A DNA stretch of 64,000 bases from Bordetella genomosp. 7. GTDB taxonomy: Bacteria; Pseudomonadota; Gammaproteobacteria; Burkholderiales; Burkholderiaceae_B. The notes below the pieces were generated by a model. The model was not told the origin of the DNA. It ran no database searches and saw only the letters and a program-made list of their open reading frames with translations. The position numbers and the translations under genes were made by a program. The stretch lies in assembly GCF_002261265.1 (NCBI RefSeq), contig NZ_NEVK01000006.1, forward strand, positions 310,001 through 374,000. Reading direction: 5' to 3'. Shown here in pieces: positions 8,862 to 18,127 of this stretch (position 1 is its first letter; the number at the start of each line of letters is the position of its first letter).

Positions 8862-8885
8862 GGCCCGCACCGTGCGGGCCTTTTT
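8862..8885 (+). terminator. Rho-independent terminator after the sensor kinase
   Basis: The inverted repeat GGCCCGCAC/GTGCGGGCC with almost no loop is followed by TTTTTCTC, 20 bases after the kinase stop codon. Confidence 0.85.
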
Positions 8886-9080
8886 CTCAGCTATTTTTTT
8901 TATAGGCGACGCTCAGCGAGCTTGTCATTAGATTGACTCAGCAGAACCGAATGTTTGGGCGACTCATCAAACAGCACCCTTGGGCACCATGGCCGAACCA
9001 TGATTTGCAGCGGTCTCGGCAGTGGTGTCGAGACGACTGGAGACGCCTATAAGCGACCTGCCGTTGAGCTCTCGGCAAAC

Positions 9081-9114
9081 AAAAAAGCCCTTGATTTTTC
9101 AAGGGCTTTTTTTT
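9081..9114. terminator. Bidirectional terminator downstream of tRNA-Ser
   Basis: A perfect stem AAGCCCTTGA/TCAAGGGCTT is flanked by an A run on the left and a T run on the right, so it can end transcription from either side. It lies immediately 3' of the minus-strand tRNA-Ser. Confidence 0.8.
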
Positions 9115-9119
9115 GCTTC

Positions 9120-9212
9120 TGGCGGAGACGGTGGGATTCGAACCCACGATGCAGTTTTTGGCCACATACTCCCTTAGCAGGGGAGCCCCTTCAGCCTCTC
9201 GGGCACGTCTCC
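9120..9212 (-). tRNA. tRNA-Ser (anticodon GCT)
   Basis: On the minus strand the acceptor GGAGACG pairs with CGTCTCC. The anticodon stem CTCCC/GGGAG closes the loop CTGCTAA (anticodon GCT), and a long variable arm typical of class II tRNAs precedes the T-arm with GGTTCGAATCC. Discriminator G and CCA are encoded. The length is 93 nt including CCA. It reads AGC/AGU serine codons. Confidence 0.96.
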
Positions 9213-9283
9213 GAAGAATTTGCGATTCTAGCACGCTTTTGCCGGCCCTCAGCAAGTGCGGGGGCCGCAAACCACGACGTCGA

Positions 9284-10549
9284 TCAGGCTTTTTCTGCCG
9301 GCGCCTGGTCCAGGCCAAAGGCCTTGTGCAAGGCGCGCACGGCAAGCTCCATGTACTTGTCGTCGATGACCACCGAGGTCTTGATTTCGCTCGTGCTGAT
9401 CATCTGGATGTTGATGCCTTCCTGAGACAGGGTCTGGAACATCAGGCTGGCCACGCCTACGTGCGAACGCATGCCGATGCCTACGATGGAGACCTTCGCG
9501 ACCTTGTCGTCGGTGACGAGTTCGCGAGCCTGCACGGCGGGCACGACCTCGCGCTTGAGCAGCTCGATGGTGCGCTGGAATTCATTGCGATTGACCGTGA
9601 ACGAGAAGTCGGTGGTGCCGGCCACGGACTGGTTCTGCACGATCATGTCGACGTCGATGTTGGCGGCGGCCACGGGACCCAGGATGGAATAGGCAATACC
9701 GGGTTTGTCGGGCACGGCCAGCAAAGTGATCTTTGCTTCGTCGCGGCTGAAGGCGATGCCGGAGACAACGGCGGTTTCCATTTTTTCGTCTTCCTCAAAA
9801 GTAATCAGCGTGCCCGAAGTCATTTCGATTTCGAGCGGAATGAGCGGGTCGGTCAGCGACGACAGCACGCGCGTGGGCACGCGGTACTTGCCGGCGAATT
9901 CCACCGAACGGATCTGCAGCACCTTGGAGCCCAGCGACGCCATTTCGAGCATTTCTTCGAACGACACCACGTTCATGCGCCGGGCCTCTGGCACGACGCG
10001 CGGGTCTGTGGTGTAGACGCCATCGACATCCGTGAAGATGAGGCACTCATGCGCGCTCAGCGCGGCGGCTACCGCCACGGCCGAGGTATCGGAACCGCCG
10101 CGCCCCAGCGTAGTGATGTGTCCGTCGGGATCGACGCCCTGGAAGCCCGTGACGATGACGACCTTGCCGGCATCCAGGTCGGCGCGAATGCGGGCATCGT
10201 CGATGGAATTGATGCGTGCCTTGGTGTACGACGAATCGGTGCGCACCGGCACCTGCCAGCCGGCGTAGCTGCGGGCAGGCACGCCTTCGGCCTGCAGCGC
10301 CAGCGACAACAGCCCGCTGCTGGCCTGTTCGCCGGTGGCGGCGATCATGTCGAGTTCGCGGGGGTCGGGTTGCGAGGAAATTTCGCGGGCCAGGCCCAGC
10401 AGGCGATTGGTTTCGCCGGCCATGGCCGAGGGCACCACGACCACCTGGTGGCCGGCGGCGTGCCATTTGGCAACGCGACGGGCCACATTGCGGATGCGCT
10501 CGACCGAGCCCATCGAAGTACCGCCATATTTTTGAACGATCAGGGACAT
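9284..10549 (-). CDS. lysC: Aspartate kinase
   Basis: A 421-residue aspartokinase that phosphorylates aspartate in the first step of lysine, threonine, methionine and diaminopimelate synthesis. It opens 'MSLIVQKYGGTSMGSVERI', and this conserved start decides the ATG at 10549. It carries 'TLGRGGSDTSAVA' near 148 and 'FTDVDGVYTTDPR' near 175. The C-terminal third holds two ACT domains ('LLAVPDKPGIAYSILG' and 'VSIVGIGMRSHVGVA') that usually bind lysine and/or threonine for feedback inhibition. It is a stand-alone kinase with no homoserine dehydrogenase fused. The later-pathway gene dapA is also in this window (37261). Confidence 0.97.
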   Translation of the reverse strand: MSLIVQKYGGTSMGSVERIRNVARRVAKWHAAGHQVVVVPSAMAGETNRLLGLAREISSQPDPRELDMIAATGEQASSGLLSLALQAEGVPARSYAGWQVPVRTDSSYTKARINSIDDARIRADLDAGKVVIVTGFQGVDPDGHITTLGRGGSDTSAVAVAAALSAHECLIFTDVDGVYTTDPRVVPEARRMNVVSFEEMLEMASLGSKVLQIRSVEFAGKYRVPTRVLSSLTDPLIPLEIEMTSGTLITFEEDEKMETAVVSGIAFSRDEAKITLLAVPDKPGIAYSILGPVAAANIDVDMIVQNQSVAGTTDFSFTVNRNEFQRTIELLKREVVPAVQARELVTDDKVAKVSIVGIGMRSHVGVASLMFQTLSQEGINIQMISTSEIKTSVVIDDKYMELAVRALHKAFGLDQAPAEKA

Positions 10550-10634
10550 CTCGTGCTCTGGCTGGAAACCCGCCCCCAACTGGGCAGGCAAAGATCACGA
10601 TTTTAACAGGGGCGCGATTTTGCGCAGAGCACGC

Positions 10635-11714
10635 CTACGGATGCCCCTGGTGCCGCGGCTCGATCCACACCCTGCCGCGGTGGCACCGGACGACATGCCC
10701 GGCATGGGCCACGCGCATCTGCCGGTCGTGGCCCAGGCTGTGCAACTGCCGCAACTGGCGCAGCATATCGGCCAGGCGCGCGCCGGTAGGCATCGCGGCC
10801 CCGTTCAATGCCAGCCAGTAGCGAAGCGCCTGCGCCTGGCGGGCCAGCGGAAGCTGGCGCCACGGCGCCAGCGCGAAGCTGGTGTTGTCGGCCGATGGCT
10901 GCAGCGCGGCCAGATCGGCGCGCGCAACGTCTTCGACAATGGCGGCCGCCTCGGCCATATGGCGCGCATGCTCGGCAAGCCGGGCCTGCCACCCCGGCCA
11001 GCGCGCATCGAGCACCGGGCCCAGCAGTTCGCGGACTGCGGCGCGGGTATAGCGCGGGTCGGCGTTGGTGGGGTCGTGCACGGGGTGCCAGCCATGCCGC
11101 CCGGCGAAGGCCTGGGCCGCACGCAGGATCTCGGCGCGATCCTGGTCCAGCCAGGGCCGCAGATAGGTCTGGCCATCGCGCTGTATGGCGGGCGCCATGG
11201 CCGCCATGCCTTGCAGGCCGGCGCCGCGCAGCAGGCGCAGCAATACGGTTTCTGCCTGGTCGCGCTGGTGGTGAGCCAGCAGGATATGCGTCACGCCATG
11301 CGCCTGGGCCAACCCGGCGAGCGCGGCGTACCGGGCATTGCGCGCGGCGGCCTCGATGCCCAGGCCGCTGTTGCCATCTACCTGCACGTGCGCCACGTGC
11401 ACCGGCAGCTGCAGGATACGGCCCAGTTCGCGGACACTGCCCGTCCATTCATCCGCGGCGGCCTGCAGGCCGTGGTGCACATGGAAGATCTGCAATGCAA
11501 TGCCACGCTCGAGGGCCAGCGGCGCGGCGTGGGCGGCCAGCATGGCCGAATCGGCGCCGCCGCTGACGGCCGCCGCCACCCTTGCCTCACTGCCCTGCAG
11601 GGGTTGCAGGGCCGAGGCCAGCGCGCGGGCAAGCGGCACTGACGGAAAGACGGGGGCAGCCGCCCGCGTGTCGGTCGGGCCGGCCGTGCCGGGCGGTTCG
11701 CCGGGTTTCATCAT
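10635..11714 (-). CDS. tilS: tRNA(Ile)-lysidine synthase
   Basis: A 359-residue N-type ATP pyrophosphatase with the signature 'SGGADS' at residues 51-56 and a following 'FHVHHGLQAAADEW' segment. It attaches lysine to C34 of the CAU-anticodon tRNA-Ile, changing codon reading from AUG to AUA. The length and the C-terminal half rich in W, R and H match the TilS family. It lies between accA and lysC, all on the minus strand, with accA immediately upstream (36-bp gap), so co-transcription is likely. Confidence 0.95.
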   Translation of the reverse strand: MMKPGEPPGTAGPTDTRAAAPVFPSVPLARALASALQPLQGSEARVAAAVSGGADSAMLAAHAAPLALERGIALQIFHVHHGLQAAADEWTGSVRELGRILQLPVHVAHVQVDGNSGLGIEAAARNARYAALAGLAQAHGVTHILLAHHQRDQAETVLLRLLRGAGLQGMAAMAPAIQRDGQTYLRPWLDQDRAEILRAAQAFAGRHGWHPVHDPTNADPRYTRAAVRELLGPVLDARWPGWQARLAEHARHMAEAAAIVEDVARADLAALQPSADNTSFALAPWRQLPLARQAQALRYWLALNGAAMPTGARLADMLRQLRQLHSLGHDRQMRVAHAGHVVRCHRGRVWIEPRHQGHP

Positions 11715-11750
11715 GGAAACGACCCCTGCGGGCCCGGCCCAGGCGCCGGG

Positions 11751-12716
11751 TTATCCGCGGACTTCCTGGAACTTGCCGTATGACAGCAGGCGCTGCATAC
11801 GCTGCTCGATGAGCTGATCGGGCGTCATGCCGCGGAACTGGCGCAACGCATCGCCCAGGGCGCGACGCAGCAGGCGCGCCATGACGCGCGGGTCGCGATG
11901 CGCGCCGCCCACCGGCTCGTTGACCACGCGGTCGATCAGGCCCAGGTCTTTCAGGCGCGGCGCGGTAATGGCCAGGGCCTCGGCCGCGTCGGAGGCTTTG
12001 TCGGCGCTGCGCCACAGGATGGACGCGCAGCCTTCTGGCGAAATGACCGAATACGTGGCGTACTGCAACATCAGTACGGCGTTGCCCACGGCGATGGCGA
12101 GCGCGCCGCCCGAGCCGCCTTCGCCGATGATGGTGGCGATGATGGGCACCTTGAGTTCCGCCATGGCGTACAGGTTGTGGCCGATGGCCTCGGACTGGCC
12201 GCGCTCTTCGGCGCCCACGCCCGGGTAGGCGCCGGGGGTGTCGACGAACGTGAACACCGGCAGGTTGAATTTTTCGGCCAGCCGCATCAGCCGCAGGGCT
12301 TTGCGATAGCCCTCGGGGCGCGGCATACCGAAGTTGCGCGCGGCCCGCTCTTTGGTGTCGCGCCCTTTCTGGTGCCCGATCACCATGCAAGCCGCGCCGT
12401 TGAACCGCGCCAGCCCGCCCACGATGGACTGGTCGTCGGCGTACATGCGGTCGCCGTGCAATTCGTGGAAGTCGGTGAAGATTTCCCGCACGTAGTCCAG
12501 CGTATAGGGCCGCTGCGGATGGCGTGCCACCAGCGCGGTTTGCCAGGGTGTCAGCTTGCCGTAGATTTCCTTGGCCAACGTCTGGCTTTTCTGCTGCAGG
12601 CGGCCGATTTCGTCGGAAATATCCACCGCGGAATCAGCCTGTACATAGCGCAGCTGCTCGATCTTGTTTTCAAGCTCGGCCAGCGGTTGTTCGAATTCAA
12701 GGAATGTATTGCGCAT
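11751..12716 (-). CDS. accA: Acetyl-CoA carboxylase carboxyltransferase, alpha subunit
   Basis: A 321-residue AccA of normal length. It begins '[20 protein letters not shown]' and includes '[13 protein letters not shown]', '[22 protein letters not shown]' read in pieces around residue 160, and the glycine-rich '[16 protein letters not shown]'. With AccD it transfers the carboxyl group from biotin to acetyl-CoA to give malonyl-CoA for fatty acid synthesis. It sits between the AlkA-type glycosylase gene and tilS on the same strand, with short gaps, in a housekeeping run. Confidence 0.97.
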   Translation of the reverse strand: MRNTFLEFEQPLAELENKIEQLRYVQADSAVDISDEIGRLQQKSQTLAKEIYGKLTPWQTALVARHPQRPYTLDYVREIFTDFHELHGDRMYADDQSIVGGLARFNGAACMVIGHQKGRDTKERAARNFGMPRPEGYRKALRLMRLAEKFNLPVFTFVDTPGAYPGVGAEERGQSEAIGHNLYAMAELKVPIIATIIGEGGSGGALAIAVGNAVLMLQYATYSVISPEGCASILWRSADKASDAAEALAITAPRLKDLGLIDRVVNEPVGGAHRDPRVMARLLRRALGDALRQFRGMTPDQLIEQRMQRLLSYGKFQEVRG

Positions 12717-12749
12717 GAAGTAAGGTTCCGTTATTGGGCGCCCGGCGTA

Positions 12750-13391
12750 TCAGTTGGCAACCGGCTTGGTTTCCAGACTGCGCCACAAATACCAGGTCGC
12801 CACGGTACGCCAGGGCTGCCACGCGGACGAGACCTCGCGGGCCTCGAAGCGCGAGACAGGTTCTCCGCTGAAGTAGTGTAGCGAGATTGCCTTGAGCAAT
12901 CCCAGATCGTCCAGCGGCAGGACGTCCGGCCGCTGCAGATTGAAAATGAGGAACATCTCGGCCGTCCAGCGGCCGATGCCGCGAATGGACACCAGTTCCG
13001 AGATGACGCTCTCGTCGTCCATGGCCGCCCATTTTTCGGGATGCACGCGGCGTTCGCTGAAATGGACGGCAAGATCTTGCAGGTACTCGGACTTGCGCTG
13101 CGACAGGCCAGCCTGCCGCAGATCCGCAGTTTGCAGGCCCAGCACGCCGGCGGGCGTGGGACGCTTGCCCACGGTGTCGAGCAAACGCTGCCACAGCGCG
13201 TCGGCTGCCTTGGTGGAGATCTGCTGCCCCACAATGGCGCGCGCCAGCGTGATAAACGGCGTGCCCCGCGAAGTCAGCCAGGCTTCGGCATGCTGTGGGA
13301 TCAGCTTTTTCAGGATGCGGTCGCGGCGCATGAGATGGGCGACCGCTTCTTCCCAATACGGCGGCTTGGCGGCGATGTCGGCGGCGGGCAT
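12750..13391 (-). CDS. DNA-3-methyladenine glycosylase II, AlkA type
   Basis: A 213-residue HhH-GPD base-excision glycosylase. The helix-hairpin-helix is visible as 'SIRGIGRWTAEMFLIF', and the catalytic aspartate lies in 'VLPLDDLGLLKAI'. An upstream segment 'FITLARAIVGQQISTKAA' is typical of the family. It lacks the extra N-terminal domain of E. coli AlkA, like many short AlkA proteins. It removes alkylated purines from DNA. I chose the ATG at 13391; the frame is open further upstream, but that part overlaps the end of cysS (stop at 13406). Confidence 0.9.
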   Translation of the reverse strand: MPAADIAAKPPYWEEAVAHLMRRDRILKKLIPQHAEAWLTSRGTPFITLARAIVGQQISTKAADALWQRLLDTVGKRPTPAGVLGLQTADLRQAGLSQRKSEYLQDLAVHFSERRVHPEKWAAMDDESVISELVSIRGIGRWTAEMFLIFNLQRPDVLPLDDLGLLKAISLHYFSGEPVSRFEAREVSSAWQPWRTVATWYLWRSLETKPVAN

Positions 13392-13405
13392 GTCGGCGGT
13401 CTTCC

Positions 13406-14866
13406 TCAGGCGCGCCGCCACTGCGTGTGGCCGCCGGGCTTGTCGTCGAGTTCGATGCCCGCCTCGCGCAAGGTGGCGCGGATGCGGTCGGCCTCGGCGT
13501 AGTCGCGCGCCTGCTTGGCAGCGGCGCGCGCAGCGACCAGGGCGTCGATCTGGGCGTTGTCGAGCCGGGCCGCGGGCGCCTCGGCCTGTGCCAGCCCGGC
13601 TGCCGAATAGCGCGTGGGGCTTTGCAGGTACTGGGCGGGATCTTGCTGCAACAACCCCAGCACCGCTCCCAATGCCTTGAGCTGGCCGGCGCTGCGCGCG
13701 CCGCCCGTGCGGTTGGCATCGGAAGCCAGCTCGAAGAGCGCCGCCATGGCCCCCGACGTATTGAAATCGTCGTCCATGGCCGCCTTGAACGCCTGGGCGT
13801 GAGGCTCGTGCCAATCGACGCCCTGGTCATCGGGCGCCACGTTGGACAGCGCCTGGTACAGGCGGTCGATGGCGTTCTGCGCGTCGACGAGGTTGTCGGG
13901 CGTGTAATTCTGCGGGCTGCGGTAGTGATTGCGCACGATGAAAAAGCGCAGCATCTCGGCTTCGCGCGGGTTGACCGTGTAGTCGGCCTGGCCGTCGGGC
14001 GCCTCGCCCTGCGCGATGGTCTGGCGGATGGTGCGGAAATTGCCCAGCGACTTGGACATCTTGTCGGCGTCGACCATCAGGGGGCCGCAGTGCATCCAGA
14101 TGTTGGCCAGCATGCCTCCGAACGCGCCTTCGGTCTGGGCGATTTCGTTTTCGTGGTGCGGAAACTTCAGGTCCGGGCCGCCCCCATGGATGTCCAGGGG
14201 CAAGCCCAGCAGCGCGTGGCTCATGGCCGAACACTCGATGTGCCAGCCGGGGCGTCCCAGCCCGTAGGGCGACTGCCATTTGGTGTCTTCGGGCTCGTCG
14301 GGCTTGGCCGCCTTCCAGAGCACGAAGTCCAGCGGGTCGCGCTTGGCCGAGGCCACCGCCACGCGCTCGCCGGCGCGCAGGTCGTCGAGCGCCTTGCCCG
14401 AGAGCTTGCCGTAGCCTTCGAAGCCGCGCACGGCATAGTTGACGTCGCCGTCGTCGGCACGATAGGCCAGACCTTTTTCTTCCAGGCGGCGGATGATGTC
14501 GAGCATCTGCCCGACATACTGGGTGGCGCGCGGTTCGCGGTCGGGCGGCTGCACACCCAGGGCGCGCTCGTCAGCATGCATGGCGGCGATATAGTATTCG
14601 GTAACCTCGCCGATGCGGCGCCCGGTTTCCACGGCCCGCCGGATGATCTTGTCGTCGATGTCGGTGATGTTGCGCACATAGTCGACGGCCAGTCCGCTGG
14701 CGCGCAGCCAGCGCTGCACCACGTCGAAGGCCACCAGCATGCGCGCATGCCCCAGGTGACAGTAGTCGTACACGGTCATGCCGCAAACGTACATGCGCAC
14801 CTGGCCGGGCCGGGCCGGCTTGAATGGTTCTTTAGTACGCGACAACGTATTGTAGATATGCAGCAT
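13406..14866 (-). CDS. cysS: Cysteinyl-tRNA synthetase
   Basis: A 486-residue class I synthetase. It begins '[15 protein letters not shown]', the conserved start that selects the ATG at 14866. The HIGH-type motif is 'YCHLGHARM' near residue 35, and the KMSKS motif is '[11 protein letters not shown]' near 265. Cysteines and histidines of the zinc site are visible ('CGMTVYDYC', and a Cys/His pair near 'WHIECSAMS' and 'FPHHENE'). It charges tRNA-Cys with cysteine in the cytoplasm. The glycosylase gene follows 14 bp downstream. Confidence 0.97.
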   Translation of the reverse strand: MLHIYNTLSRTKEPFKPARPGQVRMYVCGMTVYDYCHLGHARMLVAFDVVQRWLRASGLAVDYVRNITDIDDKIIRRAVETGRRIGEVTEYYIAAMHADERALGVQPPDREPRATQYVGQMLDIIRRLEEKGLAYRADDGDVNYAVRGFEGYGKLSGKALDDLRAGERVAVASAKRDPLDFVLWKAAKPDEPEDTKWQSPYGLGRPGWHIECSAMSHALLGLPLDIHGGGPDLKFPHHENEIAQTEGAFGGMLANIWMHCGPLMVDADKMSKSLGNFRTIRQTIAQGEAPDGQADYTVNPREAEMLRFFIVRNHYRSPQNYTPDNLVDAQNAIDRLYQALSNVAPDDQGVDWHEPHAQAFKAAMDDDFNTSGAMAALFELASDANRTGGARSAGQLKALGAVLGLLQQDPAQYLQSPTRYSAAGLAQAEAPAARLDNAQIDALVAARAAAKQARDYAEADRIRATLREAGIELDDKPGGHTQWRRA

Positions 14867-15097
14867 GACGCTTAGGCTGGCCTCGAGATGTTGCGGTGCG
14901 TGCCCCATGGGGCGTCCGCGCCGGCGCGCCTGGCGCCGGCTAAATGCGGCATGGACCAAGCCAGGCCGCTCCGTGCCCTGGCGCTTCGGTTCTAGTGAAG
15001 CCAGAACGCAACCGGGGCTAAAATGGCGGTCGTCAAGTATAGCAAGCGGCCTCGACGCGCGCCGGGTGCGCCGGGCCGATTTTTAACGGATGCCCTC

Positions 15098-15787
15098 GTG
15101 ACCATCAATCACCTTTACCGCAACACCCTGTTGGCCGTGGCGCTTGCCGCCCTTTCGGGCGGCGCTGCATGGGGCCAGGCAATGGGCGGCGGAGACGCGC
15201 TGCCCAACGCGAGCGGCACCGGGCTCACCAAACTCGATCCGCCGCCCCCCGAACGCGGCTGGAAGGCGCTGGCCAACCTGCTCGAGGCGCTCAAGCCGAA
15301 CGTGGACACCCGGCTGGATCCCACGCCTTCGCAAATCACCAGCCATATCGAGCGCCTGCTCAACCAGGGCCGCAACGAAGAAGCGCTGCAGATGATCGAA
15401 AAGCGCGAGGCCGAGATCGCGGGCCAGCGCGGCACCGACGTGCAGCTTATGTTCCAGCATGCGCGCGCCCTGGCGGCGCTGGGCCGCACCGACGAGGCCA
15501 TCGCCATGTACACCGAGATGACCGCGCGGTTTCCCGAGCTGCCCGAGCCCTGGAACAATCTTGCCGCGCTGTACGCCAAGCAAGGCGATCTCGACCAGGC
15601 CCACGACGCCTTGCAGATGGCGTTGCGCGCCAACCCCGACTACCCCGATGCGCGCGCCAACATGGGCGACATCCAGCTGATGATGGCCTTGCGCACTTAT
15701 CGCAATGCCGCAAAACAGGGCGTGCCCGGCATGGATGCCAAGGCACGTGAAATCGAAAACCTGCTGAAGGAAAGCCAACAACGATGA
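15098..15787 (+). CDS. Exported TPR-repeat protein
   Basis: About 229 residues with an N-terminal signal segment ('[17 protein letters not shown]') and at least three tetratricopeptide-like repeats from about residue 95 ('[14 protein letters not shown]', '[20 protein letters not shown]', '[26 protein letters not shown]'). I chose the GTG at 15098 because it precedes the signal peptide closely; no in-frame ATG exists near it and a longer in-frame start at 15023 would bury the signal. The stop overlaps the cyclophilin start (ATGA), so they are translationally coupled. A periplasmic scaffolding role is inferred. Confidence 0.8.
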   Translation: MTINHLYRNTLLAVALAALSGGAAWGQAMGGGDALPNASGTGLTKLDPPPPERGWKALANLLEALKPNVDTRLDPTPSQITSHIERLLNQGRNEEALQMIEKREAEIAGQRGTDVQLMFQHARALAALGRTDEAIAMYTEMTARFPELPEPWNNLAALYAKQGDLDQAHDALQMALRANPDYPDARANMGDIQLMMALRTYRNAAKQGVPGMDAKAREIENLLKESQQR

Positions 15788-16431
15788 TTTCGCGCTACCC
15801 TCATCTACGTATGCTGCGCCTGCTGGCGTGCACCTTCGCGCTGGCCACGATGATGCCGGCGCCCGCCGGCGCACAGCCGGCCGCCTCTTCCAACCCTACC
15901 ACCTCAGAAGGCACCAAACCCATGAGCACCACTCCCCGCGTCAAACTGCAAACGAACCAGGGCGAAATCGTCATTACCCTGGACGCAGAAAAGGCGCCCA
16001 AGACTGTCGAGAACTTCCTCGGCTACGTCAACAGCGGCTTCTACAACGGCACGGTGTTCCATCGCGTCATCGATGGCTTCATGATCCAGGGCGGCGGTTT
16101 CGAGTCGGGCCTGAAGCAAAAGCCCACCCAGGCTCCCATCGAGAACGAAGCCGACAACGGCTTGAAGAATGAAAAGTACACGCTGGCCATGGCGCGCACC
16201 AGCGACCCGCACTCGGCCACGGCCCAGTTCTTTATCAACGTCGCCGACAACGACTTCCTGAACTTCACTGCGCCCACGCCCAACGGCTGGGGCTATGCCG
16301 TATTCGGCAAGGTCACCGAAGGCACGGACGTGGTCGACAAGATCAAGGGCGTGAAGACGGGCAACAGCGGCTTTCACCAGAACGTGCCCACCGAAGACGT
16401 GATCATCGAAAAGGCCGAAGTCGTTGAATAA
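15784..16431 (+). CDS. Peptidyl-prolyl cis-trans isomerase (cyclophilin) with signal peptide
   Basis: A 215-residue cyclophilin. Residues 1-30 form a signal peptide ending in 'APAGAQ', then a low-complexity linker leads to an internal methionine (residue 47, ATG at 15922) that starts a complete PpiB-like domain ('[15 protein letters not shown]', '[16 protein letters not shown]', '[14 protein letters not shown]'). Signal-bearing cyclophilins act on periplasmic proteins, and PpiB-type ones in the cytoplasm. A GAAGG sequence upstream of the internal ATG could allow a second, cytoplasmic product. The gene overlaps the TPR gene by 4 bp and lpxH by 8 bp. Confidence 0.93.
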   Translation: MISRYPHLRMLRLLACTFALATMMPAPAGAQPAASSNPTTSEGTKPMSTTPRVKLQTNQGEIVITLDAEKAPKTVENFLGYVNSGFYNGTVFHRVIDGFMIQGGGFESGLKQKPTQAPIENEADNGLKNEKYTLAMARTSDPHSATAQFFINVADNDFLNFTAPTPNGWGYAVFGKVTEGTDVVDKIKGVKTGNSGFHQNVPTEDVIIEKAEVVE

Positions 16432-17194
16432 CGTTGCATTGCGGGGCCCGATATGGCTGGCTTCCGATGTGCACCTGGGGCCGGCCACGCCGGCCACGGC
16501 CGAGGCCTTCGTGGGGTTTCTGGAATCCGCGGCGGATGAAGCGGCCGCCCTGCTCCTGCCGGGCGATATTTTCGACGCCTGGATCGGCGACGACACGATA
16601 CAGGCCGCTCCTCCATGGCTGGCCCAGGCGCTGCGCGCCTTGCAACACACGGCCGCCCGCATCCCCGTTTGGCTGGGGCGCGGCAACCGCGACTTCCTGA
16701 TGGGGGCCGGTCTGGCCGATGCCGTGGGCGGCCGTTTGCTGCCCGATCCGGCGCTGCTGGAAACCGACTACGGCCGCATCCTGCTCAGCCACGGCGATGA
16801 ATACTGCACGGACGACGCCGCTTACCAGCAGTTTCGCGCCATGGTGCGCGATCCGCGCTGGCAGGCGCAGTTCCTGGCCAAGAGCATTCCCGAACGCCTG
16901 GCCATGGCGCAGCAGGCACGGGGCGAAAGCCAGGCTGCCAACCAGATGAAGTCGGCCGAGATCATGGACGTGAATCCGCGGGCCGTGGAAGACGCCTTCC
17001 GCGCCGGCGGCGTGGACATCATGGTGCACGGCCACACGCACCGGCCCGGCCGCCACGTGCTGATGGTCGATGGGCGCCGCCGCGAACGCTGGGTGCTGCC
17101 CGACTGGGACTGCGACCACGCCGAGCCGCCACGCGGAGGCTGGCTGGTCATCGACCGCGACGGGCCGGTTCTTTACGACCTGGAAACCGCCTGA
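16424..17194 (+). CDS. lpxH: UDP-2,3-diacylglucosamine diphosphatase
   Basis: A 256-residue calcineurin-like phosphoesterase. Metal-binding motifs are in order: 'ASDVHLG' (near 13), '[12 protein letters not shown]' (near 45), 'GRGNRDF' (near 86), 'LSHGDEYC' (near 122) and 'VHGHTHRPG' (near 202). It hydrolyses UDP-2,3-diacylglucosamine to lipid X in lipid A synthesis at the inner membrane. The likely start is the TTG at 16424, overlapping the cyclophilin stop; a TTG at 16439 is the only other close option. It is the last gene of the TPR-cyclophilin-lpxH operon, before a strong terminator. Confidence 0.93.
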   Translation: MNNVALRGPIWLASDVHLGPATPATAEAFVGFLESAADEAAALLLPGDIFDAWIGDDTIQAAPPWLAQALRALQHTAARIPVWLGRGNRDFLMGAGLADAVGGRLLPDPALLETDYGRILLSHGDEYCTDDAAYQQFRAMVRDPRWQAQFLAKSIPERLAMAQQARGESQAANQMKSAEIMDVNPRAVEDAFRAGGVDIMVHGHTHRPGRHVLMVDGRRRERWVLPDWDCDHAEPPRGGWLVIDRDGPVLYDLETA

Positions 17195-17197
17195 CTC

Positions 17198-17223
17198 AAA
17201 GGGCGGCGCTGGCGCCGCCCTTT
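17198..17223. terminator. Bidirectional terminator between lpxH and uppP
   Basis: A perfect stem AAAGGGCGGCGC/GCGCCGCCCTTT with a 2-base loop lies 4 bp past the lpxH stop and 17 bp from the uppP stop, between convergent genes. The U-tract is short (TTTG). Confidence 0.8.
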
Positions 17224-17240
17224 GTGGCGGCCCCGCCAGG

Positions 17241-18104
17241 TTACTTGCCCAGCAGCCAGATTGCCACGACGATTCCCAGGGCGATGCGATACCAGGCAAA
17301 GCCCTTGTAGGTGTGGTTGGCCACGAACCGCAGCACGGCCCGCACCACCACCAGCGCGCTCAGGAAAGCGGCGATGAACCCTACCGCGATGGCAGACAGG
17401 TCCTGCTGGGTCAGCAGGCCGATGTTGCGGTACATGTCGTAGGTGGCCGCGCCCAGCATGGTGGGCATGGCCAGGAAAAACGAAAACTCGGTAGCGGTCT
17501 TGCGCTGGATGCCGGCGATCATGCCGCCGATGATGGTGGCGCCGGACCGCGATGTGCCGGGTATCATCGCCACGCACTGCGCCACCCCCACCCCCAACGC
17601 CTGCTTCCAGGTGATCTGCTCGAGCGAGAATGCCGTGGCGCGCTCGTCGGATGCCGTGTCGTCGGCCGCACCGGGCGCGTCGCCCGGCGTATGATGCGCC
17701 TTGCGCTCTACCCACAGCATCACCAGGCCGCCCAGCACCAGGGTCACTGCCACCACGCCGGGATGGTAGAAAATCTGCTTGATGCTGCTGATGAAAATGG
17801 CGCCCACGACCGCGGCCGGCAGGAACGCCAGGGCCAGGTTGCGCGTAAACGCCACTTCGACCGGCACGCCGGCCAGGGTGCCGCGGATCAATTGCCAGAG
17901 CCTGGCCCGGAACACCCACATCACTGCCAGGATCGAGCCCAGCTGGATCACCACCTCGAACACCTTGCCCGAACTGGATTCGAAGCTGATCCAGTCACCC
18001 ACCAGAATCAGATGCCCTGTGCTGGACACCGGGATGAACTCGGTGAGCCCTTCGAGGATGCCAAGAAAGAATGCCTTGATCAGGTGTAGCGTGCTGTCAG
18101 TCAC
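17241..18104 (-). CDS. uppP: Undecaprenyl-diphosphate phosphatase
   Basis: About 287 residues with eight or so membrane helices. The family's active-site segments are present: 'GILEGLTEFIPVSSTGHLIL' near residue 15 and 'MIPGTSRSGATIIGG' near 180. It recycles undecaprenyl pyrophosphate to the monophosphate carrier for peptidoglycan precursors. I chose the GTG at 18104 because family members start 'MTDSTL'; a TTG at 18131 would add nine residues and overlap the previous gene's stop. A hydrophilic loop near residues 140-160 is somewhat long. The upstream TerC-CBS gene probably shares its transcript. Confidence 0.95.
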   Translation of the reverse strand: MTDSTLHLIKAFFLGILEGLTEFIPVSSTGHLILVGDWISFESSSGKVFEVVIQLGSILAVMWVFRARLWQLIRGTLAGVPVEVAFTRNLALAFLPAAVVGAIFISSIKQIFYHPGVVAVTLVLGGLVMLWVERKAHHTPGDAPGAADDTASDERATAFSLEQITWKQALGVGVAQCVAMIPGTSRSGATIIGGMIAGIQRKTATEFSFFLAMPTMLGAATYDMYRNIGLLTQQDLSAIAVGFIAAFLSALVVVRAVLRFVANHTYKGFAWYRIALGIVVAIWLLGK

Positions 18105-18127
18105 AATTTGCTGGGTCGCGGTTGGGG

